From Paenibacillus sanguinis 2301083 = DSM 16941 (GTDB lineage Bacteria; Bacillota; Bacilli; Paenibacillales; Paenibacillaceae): DNA of 64,000 nucleotides. This document shows, piece after piece, positions 34,645-43,058 of the stretch (its first letter is position 1; each line of letters begins with the position of its first letter). The position numbers and the translations under genes were made by a program. Location of the stretch: NCBI RefSeq assembly GCF_000374825.1, contig NZ_KB895377.1, forward strand, positions 62,001 through 126,000, read 5' to 3'. The notes beneath the pieces were generated by a model, which saw only the letters and a list, made by a program, of their open reading frames with translations, did not search any database and had not been told where the DNA came from.

Positions 34645-35101
34645 ACAAAGGATTTCTGAACTTGGCATCACGTTGCCAGCCCCTGCCGGTCCGGGGGCTT
34701 TATATGTTCCGGTCAAGCGGCTGGGTCAGGGCCTGTATGTATCCGGCCATATTCCCATGCGGGACGGAAAGCCCGTCTATACCGGCAAGGCCGGGAGCGA
34801 GCGCAGTCTGGAGTATGCCCAGGAGGCAGCTCGTTTGTGCGTAATCAATATGCTTGCCTCCTTAAAGGCTTATGCCGGCAATCTGGATCAGGTCAAGGGC
34901 GTGGTCAAGCTGCTTGCCTTTGTGAACAGTGAGGTCGGTTTTGACCGCCAGCATCTGGTGGTGAATGCGGCTTCTCGTTTGCTGATGGACATTTTTGGCG
35001 AAGCAGAGGGGGCGCACGCCCGCTCGGCAGTAGGGACCAACCAGCTTCCGATGGACGTTACGGTGGAAATCGAAGGCATATTTGAATTAAGGGAGCTGTA
35101 G
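34634..35101 (+). CDS. RidA-family enamine/imine deaminase
   Basis: A 155-residue YjgF/YER057c/UK114 protein. RidA hydrolyses reactive enamines such as 2-aminoacrylate, which PLP beta-lyases release. The motifs GLYVSGHIPMRDGKPVYTGKAG, AAGRLCVINMLASLKAYAG-like middle and HARSAVGTNQLPMDVTVEIE fit, with the conserved Arg near the C-terminus (HARSAVG). It belongs to the larger subgroup (about 150 residues) rather than the 125-residue RidA proper. The ATG at 34634 follows AGGAGG. The next gene, four bases on, encodes such a PLP lyase, which gives RidA an obvious role here. Confidence 0.88.
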   Translation: MEIEQRISELGITLPAPAGPGALYVPVKRLGQGLYVSGHIPMRDGKPVYTGKAGSERSLEYAQEAARLCVINMLASLKAYAGNLDQVKGVVKLLAFVNSEVGFDRQHLVVNAASRLLMDIFGEAEGAHARSAVGTNQLPMDVTVEIEGIFELREL

Positions 35102-35105
35102 TCCC

Positions 35106-36314
35106 ATGAAGTACGATTTTGACACATTGGTCAACAGGCAAAATAGCGGGAATATGAAATACATCGACACCCCCGAGGAAGTGCTCCAGGCTGGGGGGAT
35201 TTCATACAGCGGAGCGGAGATGGACTTCAAGACGGCGCCGGTGATTATGGAAGCGCTGGCTGCGAAAGCGCGCAATGGCTTGTACGGGTACACGATTACC
35301 GATGACGAATACATTAATGCTATTATGCACTGGATGAAGACGCGCCGCGATTTTGAAATTCAGCGGGAATGGATTGTCCCGACCTATGGCACCTTGCAGG
35401 CGATGGCGGCGGCAATACGCGCCTTCTCAAGCGAAGGCGAGGGTGTTGTGATTCAGCCTCCCGTCTATTTGCTGTACCGCAAGGTGATCGAGCACAATCA
35501 CCGCCAGGTGGTGGAAAGCCCTCTGATTTATGAGGGCGGCGAATACCGGATGGATTTCACCAGCCTGGAGCAGGTATTTGCCAGGAAGGATACGAAGCTG
35601 ATGATTTTGTGCAACCCGCATAATCCGATCGGCAAGGTTTGGGAGCAGGATGTGCTGGCCCGGGTTGCGGAGTTGGCAGCGCGTTACGGCGTATTGGTCA
35701 TCATTGATGAAATTTTTGCCGAGGTGGTCTTTAACGGGCATTATACGGTACCCTATCTGCAAATTCCCGGCACTGAAGGACATGCGATTGTCACCACCTC
35801 GTTAGGAAAGGTGTTTAATTTTACGGGCTTCAGTCATGCTAATGTGCTGATTGCTTCCGAGTCTTTGCGCGAGAGCTTTCTGCGGCAAAGGGAGATCGAC
35901 CATTATGGAAGCATCAATCCGTTTATGCGTGAGGCGCTCATTGCCGGGTACAGGCATGGGGGCGAATGGGTGGATGAGATGCTGGATTATGTGCAGGAGA
36001 ATATCAGGCTGGTGTGCGATTTTTTCCAGAAGTATCTTCCCCAGATCACCATCTCCGAAACGCAAGGCACGTTTCTCGTCTGGATGGACTGGAATAGACT
36101 GGGGCTTAGCGAGGAGGAGCTTCATGTCTTTCTGCAGAAGGAGGCTGCATTGGATCTGGATTGCGGCAGCTGGTTCGGGACGGGGGGTTACGGGTTCACG
36201 CGGATGAATCTGGCCACGCCGCGCAAGCCGCTGGAGCAAGCGTTGGAGCGGTTGAAAGCAGCCTCGGAGAAGCGGGGCTATACCACAATGATCAAGGGGG
36301 TTCGTCAGGGATGA
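35106..36314 (+). CDS. PatB/MalY-type PLP aminotransferase or C-S lyase
   Basis: A fold-type I PLP enzyme of 402 residues from the MalY/PatB group, whose members split cystathionine-like C-S bonds by beta-elimination, giving pyruvate and ammonia through 2-aminoacrylate. The start from YDFDTLVNRQNSGNMKY on is typical. The substrate region VYLLYRKVIEHN and CNPHNPIGKVW are present. The Schiff-base Lys is predicted at 235 in TSLGKVFNFTGFSH; the usual S-x-S-K has Gly before Lys here. Coupled to RidA upstream and overlapping the next gene by four bases. Cystathionine, lanthionine-like or other thioether peptides are candidate substrates, which is inference. Confidence 0.86.
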   Translation: MKYDFDTLVNRQNSGNMKYIDTPEEVLQAGGISYSGAEMDFKTAPVIMEALAAKARNGLYGYTITDDEYINAIMHWMKTRRDFEIQREWIVPTYGTLQAMAAAIRAFSSEGEGVVIQPPVYLLYRKVIEHNHRQVVESPLIYEGGEYRMDFTSLEQVFARKDTKLMILCNPHNPIGKVWEQDVLARVAELAARYGVLVIIDEIFAEVVFNGHYTVPYLQIPGTEGHAIVTTSLGKVFNFTGFSHANVLIASESLRESFLRQREIDHYGSINPFMREALIAGYRHGGEWVDEMLDYVQENIRLVCDFFQKYLPQITISETQGTFLVWMDWNRLGLSEEELHVFLQKEAALDLDCGSWFGTGGYGFTRMNLATPRKPLEQALERLKAASEKRGYTTMIKGVRQG

Positions 36315-37732
36315 AAGCAGCTATTGATGCCTATTTTGATCGAGTTCGGAATACGTTGATCAAGAACCTGCAGCAGCTGGTTGCCATACGAAGTGTCAAG
36401 GCAGACCCGCAGCCGGGGATGCCGTTTGGGCCGGAGGTGGCGCAGTCGCTTGAGGAGGTATTGAGACAGGCTCGGGAGCTGGGACTGATCACGCACAACC
36501 ATGAGGGGTATGTGGGGACGGTTGATATTAATGAACTGGAGCCCTCGTTGGGCATTCTGGTGCATCTCGATGTCGTCGCCGAGGGCGACGGCTGGACCAA
36601 GGAGCCTTTCGGCGGCACGATCGAGGACGGACGGCTCTATGCGCGGGGGGCGACGGATGATAAAGGCCCGGCGATTGCCGCCTTGTTTGCATTGGCTGCG
36701 GTGAAGGAGCTGGGCGTGCCGTTAACCTCCGGCGCGCGGCTTATTCTGGGAACTGATGAGGAAAGCGGGAGCAGTGACATTAAATATTATTTCGCCAAGG
36801 AGCGCCCGCCGCGGCATGTCTTTTCGCCAGACGGCGCCTTTCCCGTTATCAATACGGAAAAAGGGGGACTGCGCACCAGCTTTGAAGGCCTGTTCCAGGA
36901 GGAAGCCGCCTTGCCGCGTGTGCTGTCCGCTTCCGGAGGCTATCGCGTAAACGTTGTTCCTCCTGTAGCGGAGGCGACGGTGGAGGGGCTGTCATTAGCC
37001 GAGGTTCAGGCCTGTGCGCTGGCGGTCTCCGCTCGCACCGGTGCGGAATTTGTCTGTACGGCTTTGCCTGCTGAAGGCTCTGTTCCCCGGGTTCGAATTC
37101 AGGTGCAAGGCACAGGCGGCCATGCTTCACTGCCGGAGCAGGGCGTCAATGCTGTGACTGCGCTGCTGGATGGTCTGGTTGCCCTGCCACTGGCGGACAC
37201 GCCTATTCACCAAGCGCTGCGGGGAGTCTATGAGACCTTCCCGCATGGCGATTATTATGGAGAAGCGGCGGGACTCAAGATGGAGGATGAGCTGTCGGGG
37301 CCGCTGACGATCAATTTCTCCATTCTGGAGATTGAGCCGACGCGGATTTATGGTTTTTTTGACAGCCGGACCCCGCTGTGTGCTACGGAGAGCAATACGA
37401 TGGATGTGCTGGAGCGCAAGCTGGCTGTCTATGGGGTGCAGTTGAAGCGTTCGGGCTTTTCTCCGCCTCATCATACACCTGCCGATTCTCCGTTTGTCCA
37501 GACGCTGTTAAGCTGCTATGAGCAGTATACCGGGCAGAAGGGAAGCTGCAACTACAGCGGCGGGGGGACCTATGTACATGGCATTGAGGGCGGCGTTGCT
37601 TTCGGCTGTACGATGCCGGGGGTTGATCCGCGCCCGCATGGTGCCGATGAGTTTGTCATTTTGGATGATCTGTTGACCTCGGCTAGCATGTTCACCCAGG
37701 TCATTATTGATATTTGTGGAAAGAAGGCTTGA
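36311..37732 (+). CDS. M20 family dipeptidase (PepV-like)
   Basis: A zinc dipeptidase of 473 residues. The metal-ligand motifs of clan MH peptidases are in place: VHLDVVAEGDGW (His and Asp), GATDDKGPA (bridging Asp), GTDEESGSSD (Glu-Glu), and the C-terminal His in PHGADEF. PepV enzymes cut dipeptides including beta-alanyl and D-amino acid ones. The ATG overlaps the lyase stop (ATGA). Ends where the next gene begins (TGATG). Confidence 0.9.
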   Translation: MKAAIDAYFDRVRNTLIKNLQQLVAIRSVKADPQPGMPFGPEVAQSLEEVLRQARELGLITHNHEGYVGTVDINELEPSLGILVHLDVVAEGDGWTKEPFGGTIEDGRLYARGATDDKGPAIAALFALAAVKELGVPLTSGARLILGTDEESGSSDIKYYFAKERPPRHVFSPDGAFPVINTEKGGLRTSFEGLFQEEAALPRVLSASGGYRVNVVPPVAEATVEGLSLAEVQACALAVSARTGAEFVCTALPAEGSVPRVRIQVQGTGGHASLPEQGVNAVTALLDGLVALPLADTPIHQALRGVYETFPHGDYYGEAAGLKMEDELSGPLTINFSILEIEPTRIYGFFDSRTPLCATESNTMDVLERKLAVYGVQLKRSGFSPPHHTPADSPFVQTLLSCYEQYTGQKGSCNYSGGGTYVHGIEGGVAFGCTMPGVDPRPHGADEFVILDDLLTSASMFTQVIIDICGKKA

Positions 37733-39003
37733 TGGCCATGCACATGCTTAAGGACAAGTTAATTTCCAGATTTATTGCTTATGCGCAGGTCAATACGCAG
37801 TCTAATGGGGCCAGCGCTAGCTGTCCTTCTACGCCGGGGCAGCTTGTGCTGGCCCGGATGCTGGCGGACGAGCTGCGCAGCCTGGGGCTTGCGGAGGTTG
37901 TCGTGGACGAGAACGGTTATGTCATGGCCACGTTGCCCTCCAATCTGCCTGCCGGACAAGCAGTGCCGGTGGTCGGGCTGATCGCTCACCTGGATACGGC
38001 GACTGAAATCACCGGCGAAGGGGTGCGCCCGCGGGTGATTGAGACCTATGAGGGCGGCGACATCCAGCTTGATGAGGCGGGAGCGGTGGTGCTCAAGCCC
38101 GCGGAGTTTCCCGAGCTGGATGGCTATATCGGTCAGACACTCATTGTTACGGATGGCAGCACGCTGCTGGGTGCGGACGATAAAGCGGGCATTGCCGAAA
38201 TTATGACCGCGTTGGAGGTGCTGATGGCTCATCCTGAAATCCCTCACGGCAAGGTTCGGATTGCCGTCACGCCCGACGAGGAAATTGGCAGAGGGGCCGA
38301 CAAGTTCGATGTAAAAGCCTTCGGTGCTGACTTCGCCTACACGATCGATGGCGGACCGCTGGGGGAATTGCAGTATGAAAACTTTAACGCAGCGACTGTG
38401 CGAGTCGTGATCCACGGCAGAAATGCTCATCCGGGCAGCGCCAAGGGTAAAATGGTGAATTCCGTGAAGCTGGCGATGGAGTTTAACCGCTATCTGCCGG
38501 AGGCAGAAGCCCCGGAGTATACCGATGGACGGGACGGGTTCTTTCATTTGCACGCTTGCCGCGGGGAGGCGGAGCGCACCGAGCTGGTGTACCTGATTCG
38601 GGAATTTGATCGCGTTCAATACGAGGAGCGCAAGGAGTTGCTATTGTCTGCGGCCGCGGATTTCCGCTCCAAATATGGCGAGTCTGTGTTAACTATGCAG
38701 ATTCGGGACAGCTACGCCAATATGCTGGAAGCGATCCAGCCTGTATTTGGCATTGTAGAGCTGGCTCGCAAGGCGATGGAGCAGACTGGAATTCAGCCGC
38801 GGATTCAGCCGATTCGCGGCGGAACAGATGGCGCGCGGCTGTCCTTTATGGGGCTGCCAACCCCGAACCTGTTCGCCGGGGGCGAAAATATGCACAGCCG
38901 CTATGAGTATGTCTCTGCCGATGTGATGGTGAAGGCAGTGGAAATGCTGATTGAACTGGTTCAATTAAGTGTGACCGAGGACTTGCGTGCTCAAGCAAAG
39001 TAA
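37732..39003 (+). CDS. M20 family tripeptidase (PepT-like)
   Basis: A zinc aminotripeptidase of 423 residues related to peptidase T. The order of motifs is IAHLDTATEITG, LLGADDKAGIAEIM, TPDEEIGRGADKF, TIDGGPLGELQYENFNAA, GGTDGARLSFMG and the C-terminal NMHSRYEYVS, which is standard PepT. The start is the ATG that overlaps the previous stop. It closes the operon by providing the third peptidase activity after TldD/E and PepV. No terminator is visible directly behind it. Confidence 0.92.
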   Translation: MAMHMLKDKLISRFIAYAQVNTQSNGASASCPSTPGQLVLARMLADELRSLGLAEVVVDENGYVMATLPSNLPAGQAVPVVGLIAHLDTATEITGEGVRPRVIETYEGGDIQLDEAGAVVLKPAEFPELDGYIGQTLIVTDGSTLLGADDKAGIAEIMTALEVLMAHPEIPHGKVRIAVTPDEEIGRGADKFDVKAFGADFAYTIDGGPLGELQYENFNAATVRVVIHGRNAHPGSAKGKMVNSVKLAMEFNRYLPEAEAPEYTDGRDGFFHLHACRGEAERTELVYLIREFDRVQYEERKELLLSAAADFRSKYGESVLTMQIRDSYANMLEAIQPVFGIVELARKAMEQTGIQPRIQPIRGGTDGARLSFMGLPTPNLFAGGENMHSRYEYVSADVMVKAVEMLIELVQLSVTEDLRAQAK

Positions 39004-39110
39004 TACGTAAAATGGCACGGAGAGAAGCGCAAACTCACGCCCTGCTGCATCGCTTGATTGGAGATGGCGAATATTTGTTATATAATTTGCCTCAGGGAGG
39101 TGAGCGTTTC

Positions 39111-39335
39111 ATGATTTCGGACGAGCAGTTGAATCAGTATCGGTTGTCCGGTGAAAAGGTGCGGGTGGTGCGTGATGGCATCGAGAGCAATGATGTTCGG
39201 GGCGTTGTCGTGGCCTGGGATGATACGCATGTGCTGATTCGCAAGCCCAACCGCAATGTAGTCAAGCTGGACCGTAATTATATTTACCAGCCCTCTCGGG
39301 AGCCACGGGCTTCTCTGGATGGTCTGAACGAATAA
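39111..39335 (+). CDS. Hypothetical small protein, 74 residues
   Basis: I do not recognise it. The sequence begins MISDEQLNQYRLSGEKVRVVRDG and then has beta-rich, basic stretches (GVVVAWDDTHVLIRKPNRNVVKLDRNYIYQ), which could form a small SH3- or Sm-like barrel. The ribosome site GGGAGGTGA seven bases ahead of the ATG at 39111 is excellent. TATAAT at 39081-39086 may be its own -10 box, so it need not belong to the opp operon. It ends at the terminator at 39365-39395. Confidence 0.75.
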   Translation: MISDEQLNQYRLSGEKVRVVRDGIESNDVRGVVVAWDDTHVLIRKPNRNVVKLDRNYIYQPSREPRASLDGLNE

Positions 39336-39364
39336 ATTGGCGGTAACAGGATGCCGAATTTGCA

Positions 39365-39395
39365 GGGAGTCTCCGATATGGAGGCTCCCCTTTGC
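39365..39395 (+). terminator. Rho-independent terminator
   Basis: GGGAGTCTCC (39365-39374) pairs with GGAGGCTCCC (39380-39389, one G-U pair), followed by CTTTG. It closes the opp-side transcription. Confidence 0.7.
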
Positions 39396-39428
39396 TAGTT
39401 ATGCCTATTAATATTTGTATGTCAGATG

Positions 39429-40418
39429 CTAGTCTATAGCAATGGCGATATTGCCTAGTTGCTCACTCCGCTCCATACGCCCGAAGGCAAGTGCCGTTTC
39501 TTTTAAAGGATAGATCGTGTCGATCACAGGATGCAGAGCATGCCGCTCCATGAATTGCAGCATCGCTATAAATTCTTCCCTGCTCCCCATAGAAGTGCCA
39601 ATAATGTGGAGCTGAGGGAAAAATACCGCCCTAGCGGGAATGGTAATTTCATCTCCGGAGCTTGCCCCGAACATAATGATTTTTCCATTAGGCTTGATGA
39701 CATCAAAGTATTGGCCGTAGGCGACGGGGCCAACACTATCCAGGATTAAGTCCACAGCTTTACCTTTTAGCTGGTCTTTCCAGCTCTCATGAGTATTCAA
39801 TGCTTGAGCTATCGGCAGTTGCAGCGCAGCTTGGCGTTTGACCTCGCTTCTTGAAGTGACGGTTACCTCCGCCCCGATTGCAGCAGCCATTAGCGCCGCA
39901 AAGGTTGCCACCCCGCCGCCGATCCCTGGAATAAGTACATGCTGGCCTTTCTGCAAATTCCCTCTAGTAAATAACGCCCGATAGGCGGTGAGGGCCGACA
40001 GGGATAGTGTCCCTGCTTCTTCCCAGGTTAAATAGGCAGGCTTAGGGACAACATTTTGTTGGGGAACGATGACAGATTCTGCGAAAGTCCCGTCTGAAGG
40101 ACCGCCTAGTATGACAGGCACAATCGGGACCTGCTCTGTCTTTTCCCACCCTATGCATGGATTGATAATGACCTCCGCACCTGGTGTCAGAGGAGTTGCC
40201 TCGTCGCCGACGGCTTCAATAATTCCAGCCCCATCCGAGCCAGGAATGAAGGGAGCATCCTGATTCGTTCGGTCAGCCATCAGAAATAAGTCTCGATGAT
40301 TCAACCCGGCAGTTTTTAAGCGTACCTTTACCTCGCCTTTTCCCGGCAGCTTGTCTTGTTGCTCTGTGTATTGCAATCCTCGTATTCCTGGCATTCCCGC
40401 ATGTATAATCGCCTTCAT
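39429..40418 (-). CDS. MDR-family oxidoreductase (quinone reductase/zinc-binding dehydrogenase type)
   Basis: A 329-residue medium-chain dehydrogenase/reductase. The N-terminal catalytic domain has GLNHRDLFLM and GSDGAGIIEAVG; the NADPH-binding Rossmann fold has the motif GIGGGVATFAALMAAAIGAEVTVTSRS. The structural zinc Cys cluster of alcohol dehydrogenases is absent, so a quinone oxidoreductase or enoyl-reductase-like activity is more likely than alcohol oxidation. The ATG at 40418 follows AGGAGG; the longer frame to 40523 lacks a ribosome site. A LysR regulator is transcribed divergently and probably controls it. Confidence 0.85.
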   Translation of the reverse strand: MKAIIHAGMPGIRGLQYTEQQDKLPGKGEVKVRLKTAGLNHRDLFLMADRTNQDAPFIPGSDGAGIIEAVGDEATPLTPGAEVIINPCIGWEKTEQVPIVPVILGGPSDGTFAESVIVPQQNVVPKPAYLTWEEAGTLSLSALTAYRALFTRGNLQKGQHVLIPGIGGGVATFAALMAAAIGAEVTVTSRSEVKRQAALQLPIAQALNTHESWKDQLKGKAVDLILDSVGPVAYGQYFDVIKPNGKIIMFGASSGDEITIPARAVFFPQLHIIGTSMGSREEFIAMLQFMERHALHPVIDTIYPLKETALAFGRMERSEQLGNIAIAID

Positions 40419-40552
40419 TTGTATCCTCCTGTTGCTGTAGTTTAGGTTGACCTTCCATGTCACTCCCATTGTACACAGCTCAACCTGGTTGATAAAATGA
40501 ATAAAACTGAACGTGAGTATCATAAATAATCATGGCTGGGAGGTGAGCAGAA

Positions 40553-41422
40553 TTGGAAAGCAACGATTTGAAGATATTTCAGGCTGTTGCCAGAGAAGGA
40601 AGTATTACCAAAGCCGCGCAGGCGTTAAACTATGTCCAGTCCAATGTGACAGCCCGGATTCAATTTTTGGAGGCTGAACTAAAGCTCCCGCTTTTTCGGC
40701 GAACGAATCGAGGGATGATTTTGACCGCTGCAGGAGAAAATTTGCTTCATTACGCTGATCAAATTATAGACCTGCTGGCAGAAGCGCTCCGGACTACACA
40801 AGGTTCAGATGTCCCTGCGGGCGCTTTGCGCATAGGGTGTATTGAAACGGCTGCTGCCTATGACTTACTTCCGGTGATTAAAAAATATCAATCCCATTAT
40901 CCGGAGGTTCAATTTCTGCTGCAAACGGGCGAAACCCATCATCTTTTGCAAAAGGTGTTGACCGGTGAAGTGGACGGAGCTTTTGTTTATGGTCCGATTC
41001 ATGAATCGCACATTGAATATCTGCCTATATTTGAAGATGAGCTTGTTTTGATTTCCGAACGTAACAGAGCAGAGGCAAACATAGAAGAACTGCTTGCCCT
41101 ACCCATGCTGTTTTTTGATGTTGGCTGTACCCACAGGGCCAGGGCCGAGCTTATATTGAAGGAAAAGGGGATTTCTTCTTATGAAGTCAGGGAATTTGGC
41201 ACGATGGAAGTGATCATAAATGGCGTTTCCGCCGGGTTAGGCGTATCTTTGTTGCCGCGATCCTCAGTCTTAAATGCGGAAAAGGCAGGAAAAATCGCCA
41301 GTTACGCATTGCCGGAGCAATATCGCAGGCTGGAGGTAGGATTTATATATCGAGCGGGACAGATTTACTCTGCTGCATTAGCTGCATTATTAGAGCTGGT
41401 ACAACCGTTGCATAGAAGCTGA
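40553..41422 (+). CDS. LysR-family transcriptional regulator
   Basis: A 289-residue LysR protein. The winged helix is residues 2-60 (DLKIFQAVAREGSITKAAQALNYVQSNVTARIQFLEAELKLPLFRR); the rest is the substrate-binding-like effector domain. The start is TTG, six bases after GGGAGGTGA. The 134-base spacer to the divergent MDR gene would hold the shared operator; I could not pick out a clear T-N11-A box. Its target is most likely the divergent gene. Confidence 0.9.
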   Translation: MESNDLKIFQAVAREGSITKAAQALNYVQSNVTARIQFLEAELKLPLFRRTNRGMILTAAGENLLHYADQIIDLLAEALRTTQGSDVPAGALRIGCIETAAAYDLLPVIKKYQSHYPEVQFLLQTGETHHLLQKVLTGEVDGAFVYGPIHESHIEYLPIFEDELVLISERNRAEANIEELLALPMLFFDVGCTHRARAELILKEKGISSYEVREFGTMEVIINGVSAGLGVSLLPRSSVLNAEKAGKIASYALPEQYRRLEVGFIYRAGQIYSAALAALLELVQPLHRS

Positions 41423-41465
41423 AATGCCATCATATGCTTGGAACAGTGCTCGATCGGGAGATCGG

Positions 41466-41894
41466 CTACTCAACTAATGCGGTAGCCTCTTGCCCGATTG
41501 TGCGCCCTGAGCTTGAAGCGGAGCTGGCCTCTCCGTTGCCGCTCAGGTAAGCACGCATACGCTTCGATACCTCCTGCTGAAGTGCAGACCAGAAAATGTT
41601 CATCTTGCCGTGGAAGCCTCGGTAGCGGTATTCGGCGCGAATCCCGTTCTCATCTTGGCTAATTCGGTAAATCTCGATGTTCCGCTGCCGGAATTGATCG
41701 TGAATTTCTGCCAGTACAACGGATGCCCGGCTCTCGCCGTGGCGGATAAAATCGACATAAACCTCAGGACTCTTCAAGACTCCGCTCTGCTCCAGCACCC
41801 GGGCATCCCGCTGAAATATACGCTGCAAGCACTCCAGCAGCAATGCACTCTTGATCAAGGCCAAATCATCTTCGCTTAGACCGGGAACGGCCAT
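41466..41894 (-). CDS. Hypothetical protein under a LexA box
   Basis: I do not recognise this 142-residue soluble protein. It starts MAVPGLSEDDLALIKSALLL, is mostly helical at the N-terminus, has a beta-rich middle (EIYRISQDENGIRAEYRYRGFHGKMNIFW) and a Ser-rich tail. AAGGGGTG lies ahead of the ATG at 41894. The promoter is unusually clear (TTGATA, 18 bases, TATAAT at 41931-41960), and a perfect GAAC-N4-GTTC palindrome sits at 41916-41929 between the -10 box and the gene, so repression by LexA and induction by DNA damage are likely. Confidence 0.75.
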   Translation of the reverse strand: MAVPGLSEDDLALIKSALLLECLQRIFQRDARVLEQSGVLKSPEVYVDFIRHGESRASVVLAEIHDQFRQRNIEIYRISQDENGIRAEYRYRGFHGKMNIFWSALQQEVSKRMRAYLSGNGEASSASSSGRTIGQEATALVE

Positions 41895-41915
41895 ATATCA
41901 ACACCCCTTTAAATG

Positions 41916-41929
41916 AGAACTTATGTTCT
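41916..41929. promoter_or_regulatory. LexA (SOS) box
   Basis: AGAACTTATGTTCT is a perfect 14-base palindrome around GAAC-N4-GTTC, the core of the Bacillus LexA/DinR consensus CGAAC-N4-GTTCG. It lies just downstream of the -10 box on the minus strand, where a bound repressor would block transcription. Confidence 0.75.
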
Positions 41930-41930
41930 T

Positions 41931-41960
41931 ATTATACTCTAATTTCTCCTTATTTATCAA
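41931..41960 (-). promoter_or_regulatory. Sigma-A promoter of the LexA-box gene
   Basis: On the minus strand TTGATA (41955-41960) and a perfect TATAAT (41931-41936) are spaced by 18 bases. Confidence 0.75.
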
Positions 41961-42006
41961 GGGGATTGCTTCTGGAATAAGCTGGTTGCAGCAGCCTGGG
42001 AAGCGG

Positions 42007-42897
42007 TCAATGCTTGCGGATAAATTTGTTGCGGAAGCCGGTTGGAGATAACCCTTCCTTCTGCGAAAAGCAGGAAGAGAAGTGGGAGACATGACGGAAG
42101 CCCACCTCGTCGGCAATGCGAGCCACAGACCAGGAGGTTTGCAGCAGCAGCCGCTTGGCCTGTTCGATCCGATAATTTTGCAGGTAAGCGATCGGTGTCA
42201 TTCCATAGGCTTTAAGCATGCTTTTGGCCAAATAATTCGGGTGGTAGTTCAGTTCGTCTCTAAGTACGGAGTTGGTGATGTTGCGAGTGTAGTTATGACG
42301 GATGAAGAGCTCGATTTGTTCAGCCAATTGAATGGCGGTGGCATCCGAAGGAGAGGCCAGGTCACGGTCGAGATGCTGAAGGAAGCGCTGAAAGGAGGCC
42401 TGCCTGTTCCAGTTGCGCAAGGATTGCGGTTCATGCTCCTGGGCGAAGAACAGGTCCAGTACTTCCATGGCTTTGGGGGCGATTTTTCTGTGCTTGGGAA
42501 GGAAAATGGAGCAGACATCCGCATGATTAACGAAGGCTTTCTGTTTATGGTTCTGAATCAATTGAGTTTGCCCTTCAAGGCAATCGTCCATCGAGGCACA
42601 CTCGATCCAACTGCCAAAGGTCTGAAAATGAATCCAGATAATCTTTGTTTCCTCCCGGCAGGGAGCATTGCCATAATGATGCCCGTCAGGACACAGGATG
42701 AGAAATTCTCCTTCACGCACCTCCCAGGATCTGTCGTTCTCCGCTACGGGAAGCATTCCCTTGAGGACAACGATCAGGTCAAACACACCGATGCAATTAC
42801 GGTTGATATGATAATCGCCTTCGTCGTAAGAAGCGTGCCCGCAATCCACAAAATAGGGAATGGGCGGCGAGATGAAATGCAAGATGGATGAGTTCAT
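42007..42897 (-). CDS. AraC-family regulator, likely for the adjacent sugar importer
   Basis: A 296-residue regulator. The N-terminal cupin-like domain (about 1-150) should sense a sugar (VVLKGMLPVAENDRSWEVREGEFLILCPDGHHYG); the C-terminal two helix-turn-helix motifs are seen in ITNSVLRDELNYHPNYLAKSMLKAYGMTPIAYLQNYRIEQAKRLLLQTSWSVARIADEVGFRHVSHFSSCFSQKEG. GGAGGG lies six bases ahead of the ATG. It is divergent from the ABC importer, and their 160-base spacer has a CcpA-like site, so it most likely activates that importer. Confidence 0.88.
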   Translation of the reverse strand: MNSSILHFISPPIPYFVDCGHASYDEGDYHINRNCIGVFDLIVVLKGMLPVAENDRSWEVREGEFLILCPDGHHYGNAPCREETKIIWIHFQTFGSWIECASMDDCLEGQTQLIQNHKQKAFVNHADVCSIFLPKHRKIAPKAMEVLDLFFAQEHEPQSLRNWNRQASFQRFLQHLDRDLASPSDATAIQLAEQIELFIRHNYTRNITNSVLRDELNYHPNYLAKSMLKAYGMTPIAYLQNYRIEQAKRLLLQTSWSVARIADEVGFRHVSHFSSCFSQKEGLSPTGFRNKFIRKH

Positions 42898-42983
42898 TGG
42901 TTACCCTCCAAGTAGGTTGAAATTATTAAAAATAAGGTTGTAAACCTCCGTTTTTTATTAGAATACAACATGCTTTAATATAA

Positions 42984-42997
42984 TTAAAGCGCTTACC
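42984..42997. promoter_or_regulatory. CcpA-type cre candidate ahead of the sugar importer
   Basis: TTAAAGCGCTTACC keeps the AAGCGCTT centre of the cre consensus (TGWAANCGNTWNCA type) and has a palindromic look. It lies about 60 bases upstream of the binding-protein gene. Confidence 0.45.
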
Positions 42998-43058
42998 CCG
43001 ATGTTGAAAAAATATAATTCGGGGAACGCGGTATTTAGAAGTCAAGGAGGAGAACTTG

